Assembly (NCBI GenBank): GCA_026988135.1
Contig: JALSLT010000116.1
Location: forward strand, 1 to 5,528
DNA length: 5,528 nucleotides
Direction: 5' to 3'
Source of the DNA: Desulfurobacterium sp.
Lineage (GTDB): Bacteria; Aquificota; Aquificia; Desulfurobacteriales; Desulfurobacteriaceae
The notes beneath the pieces were generated by a model that was not told the DNA's origin, searched no databases, and saw only the letters and a list, made by a program, of their open reading frames with translations. Both the position numbers and the translations under genes were made by a program. Within the stretch, counting starts at the first letter, position 1; each line of letters starts with the position of its first letter. Below, piece by piece: positions 4,720-5,528 of the stretch.

Positions 4720-5528
4720 CAGGATTTCTGTTTGTGGATAAGCCTTCGGGTATTACCTCTTTTGATGTGGTAAGGTATATCCGTAGGCTTTTACCTAAAA
4801 AGACAAAGGTCGGGCATACGGGGACTCTTGATCCGCTTGCAACTGGCCTTTTGATTGTTTCAGTGGGAAAAGCTACTAGATTTGGGGAGTACTTGTTGAA
4901 GCAGGATAAATGTTATGAAGTTTCGGGGCGGTTTGGTTTTTTAAGTGATACTTATGATATAGATGGTAATGTGAAAAAAGTACCGGTTAGTTCTATATCT
5001 GACACTGAAATGAAAGGAGTTGTTGTCAGGTTTGAAGGGGATGTAGAGCAGGTTCCTCCTCCTTTTTCTGCTATTAGAGTTGATGGAAAGAGGGCGTATG
5101 AGCTTGCACGAAAAGGGGAGAAAGTTAAACTTTCTTCGAGGAAGGTTCAAATTTATCAAATTGACCTTTTAAGTTTTGAGTTCCCTGATTTTTCGATGAA
5201 AGTTTGTTGTTCTTCCGGTACTTATATTAGATCTTTAATTCATGATATAGGCTTATCTTTTGGAACCAACGCAATTGTTTCTGCTTTAAGAAGAATTTCC
5301 ATTGGAAATGTAGATGTGAAAAAGGCAGTAGAGCTTTCTTCTCTTTCCAAAGAAAATGTAGAAAATTATTTGAAATCTGTAAGTGATATCTTGCCGTTTA
5401 AAAAATTGACTCTTGATTTTCAAATGTCTGAATGGTTTAAGCACGGCAGGAAAGTAAAATTGGGTCTTGGTGATAATAAGAAATATACAGTTCTTAATGA
5501 ATCCGGAGAATTTTTGGGTATTGGAGTT
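4716..5528 (+). CDS. truB: tRNA pseudouridine(55) synthase TruB (3' end missing)
   Basis: TruB converts U55 in the T-psi-C loop of tRNAs to pseudouridine in the cytoplasm. The window holds the first 271 codons with no stop, most of a protein that usually runs to about 290-310 residues. The N-terminus G-F-L-F-V-D-K-P-S-G-I-T-S is typical. The catalytic motif G33-H-T-G-T-L-D39-P is intact, with D39 the nucleophile. Further family motifs are K65-C-Y67-E, the S-D-T-Y-D-I-D-G loop (77-84), the P-P-P-F-S-A-I-R-V-D-G-K-R-A-Y-E-L block (114-130), R-K-V-Q-I-Y (142-147) and S-G-T-Y-I-R-S-L (167-174). From about residue 228 a diverged PUA-like C-terminal domain begins. Small deviations are Ser for the usual Thr at 77 and Arg for the usual Lys at 121. 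The ATG overlaps the stop of the preceding gene (ATGA), and its ribosome binding site is weak (GAGAG at 4708-4712, three bases away), so translation is probably coupled to the exported protein. Confidence 0.96.
   Translation, partial: MTGFLFVDKPSGITSFDVVRYIRRLLPKKTKVGHTGTLDPLATGLLIVSVGKATRFGEYLLKQDKCYEVSGRFGFLSDTYDIDGNVKKVPVSSISDTEMKGVVVRFEGDVEQVPPPFSAIRVDGKRAYELARKGEKVKLSSRKVQIYQIDLLSFEFPDFSMKVCCSSGTYIRSLIHDIGLSFGTNAIVSALRRISIGNVDVKKAVELSSLSKENVENYLKSVSDILPFKKLTLDFQMSEWFKHGRKVKLGLGDNKKYTVLNESGEFLGIGV

Noticed and set aside
4941..5159. Minus-strand open frame of 72 codons opposite truB
   Set aside because: It is antisense to conserved TruB motifs and looks like a chance frame.
1..5528. Possible terminators, promoters, tRNAs, CRISPR or mobile-element ends between genes
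   Set aside because: Genes overlap or are at most three bases apart, and no strong hairpin followed by a T-run, no repeat-spacer pattern and no inverted terminal repeats were noticed. Short internal promoters cannot be excluded by eye in such AT-rich DNA.

Overview
The window is one gapless, co-directional (+ strand) gene train. It holds the inner-membrane alignment complex and outer-membrane secretin of a type IV pilus (or closely related type IV pilus-like) machine, followed by an exported protein of unknown role and a tRNA pseudouridine synthase. The order is pilM (3' end only) - pilN - pilO - pilP - pilQ - unnamed exported protein - truB (cut by the right edge). Neighbouring genes overlap by 1 to 14 bases or are 3 bases apart. 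No stretch is long enough to hold an independent promoter or terminator, so one polycistronic transcript with translational coupling is the simplest reading.

The organism is a diderm (outer-membrane) bacterium, because a secretin and its PilP partner are present. The DNA is AT-rich and the proteins are rich in Lys, Glu and Ile. Purine-rich Shine-Dalgarno sequences and ATGA stop/start overlaps are frequent. This composition would fit a thermophilic lineage such as the Aquificota (Desulfurobacteriaceae-like), but that placement is a guess from composition and protein character and cannot be proved from this window.

Layout: 1-95 is the last 30 codons of pilM. 82-1268 holds pilN and pilO, two single-pass inner-membrane proteins, each with a short cytoplasmic N-terminus, one membrane helix, a coiled coil and a small periplasmic domain. 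1272-1718 is pilP, here with an ordinary signal peptide and no lipobox cysteine. 1715-3640 is pilQ, with two AMIN-like regions, N0 and N1 domains and the secretin channel domain. PilM (cytoplasmic, actin-like) docks on PilN; PilN pairs with PilO; PilP links this platform to the PilQ channel through which the pilus exits.

The most interesting part is 3637-4719. It encodes a 360-residue secreted protein with two tandem Ig-like (ASH / choice-of-anchor-D type) repeats and a Thr/Asn linker built from a decaying 21-bp repeat. It ends in a three-part C-terminal sorting signal (Gly-Gly-Ser-Cys motif, hydrophobic helix, Arg-Arg-Lys). Its coupling to pilQ suggests an extracellular or surface protein tied to the pilus system. 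truB (4716 onward) is a housekeeping gene that overlaps it by four bases. No RNA genes, CRISPR arrays, insertion sequences or origins were seen.
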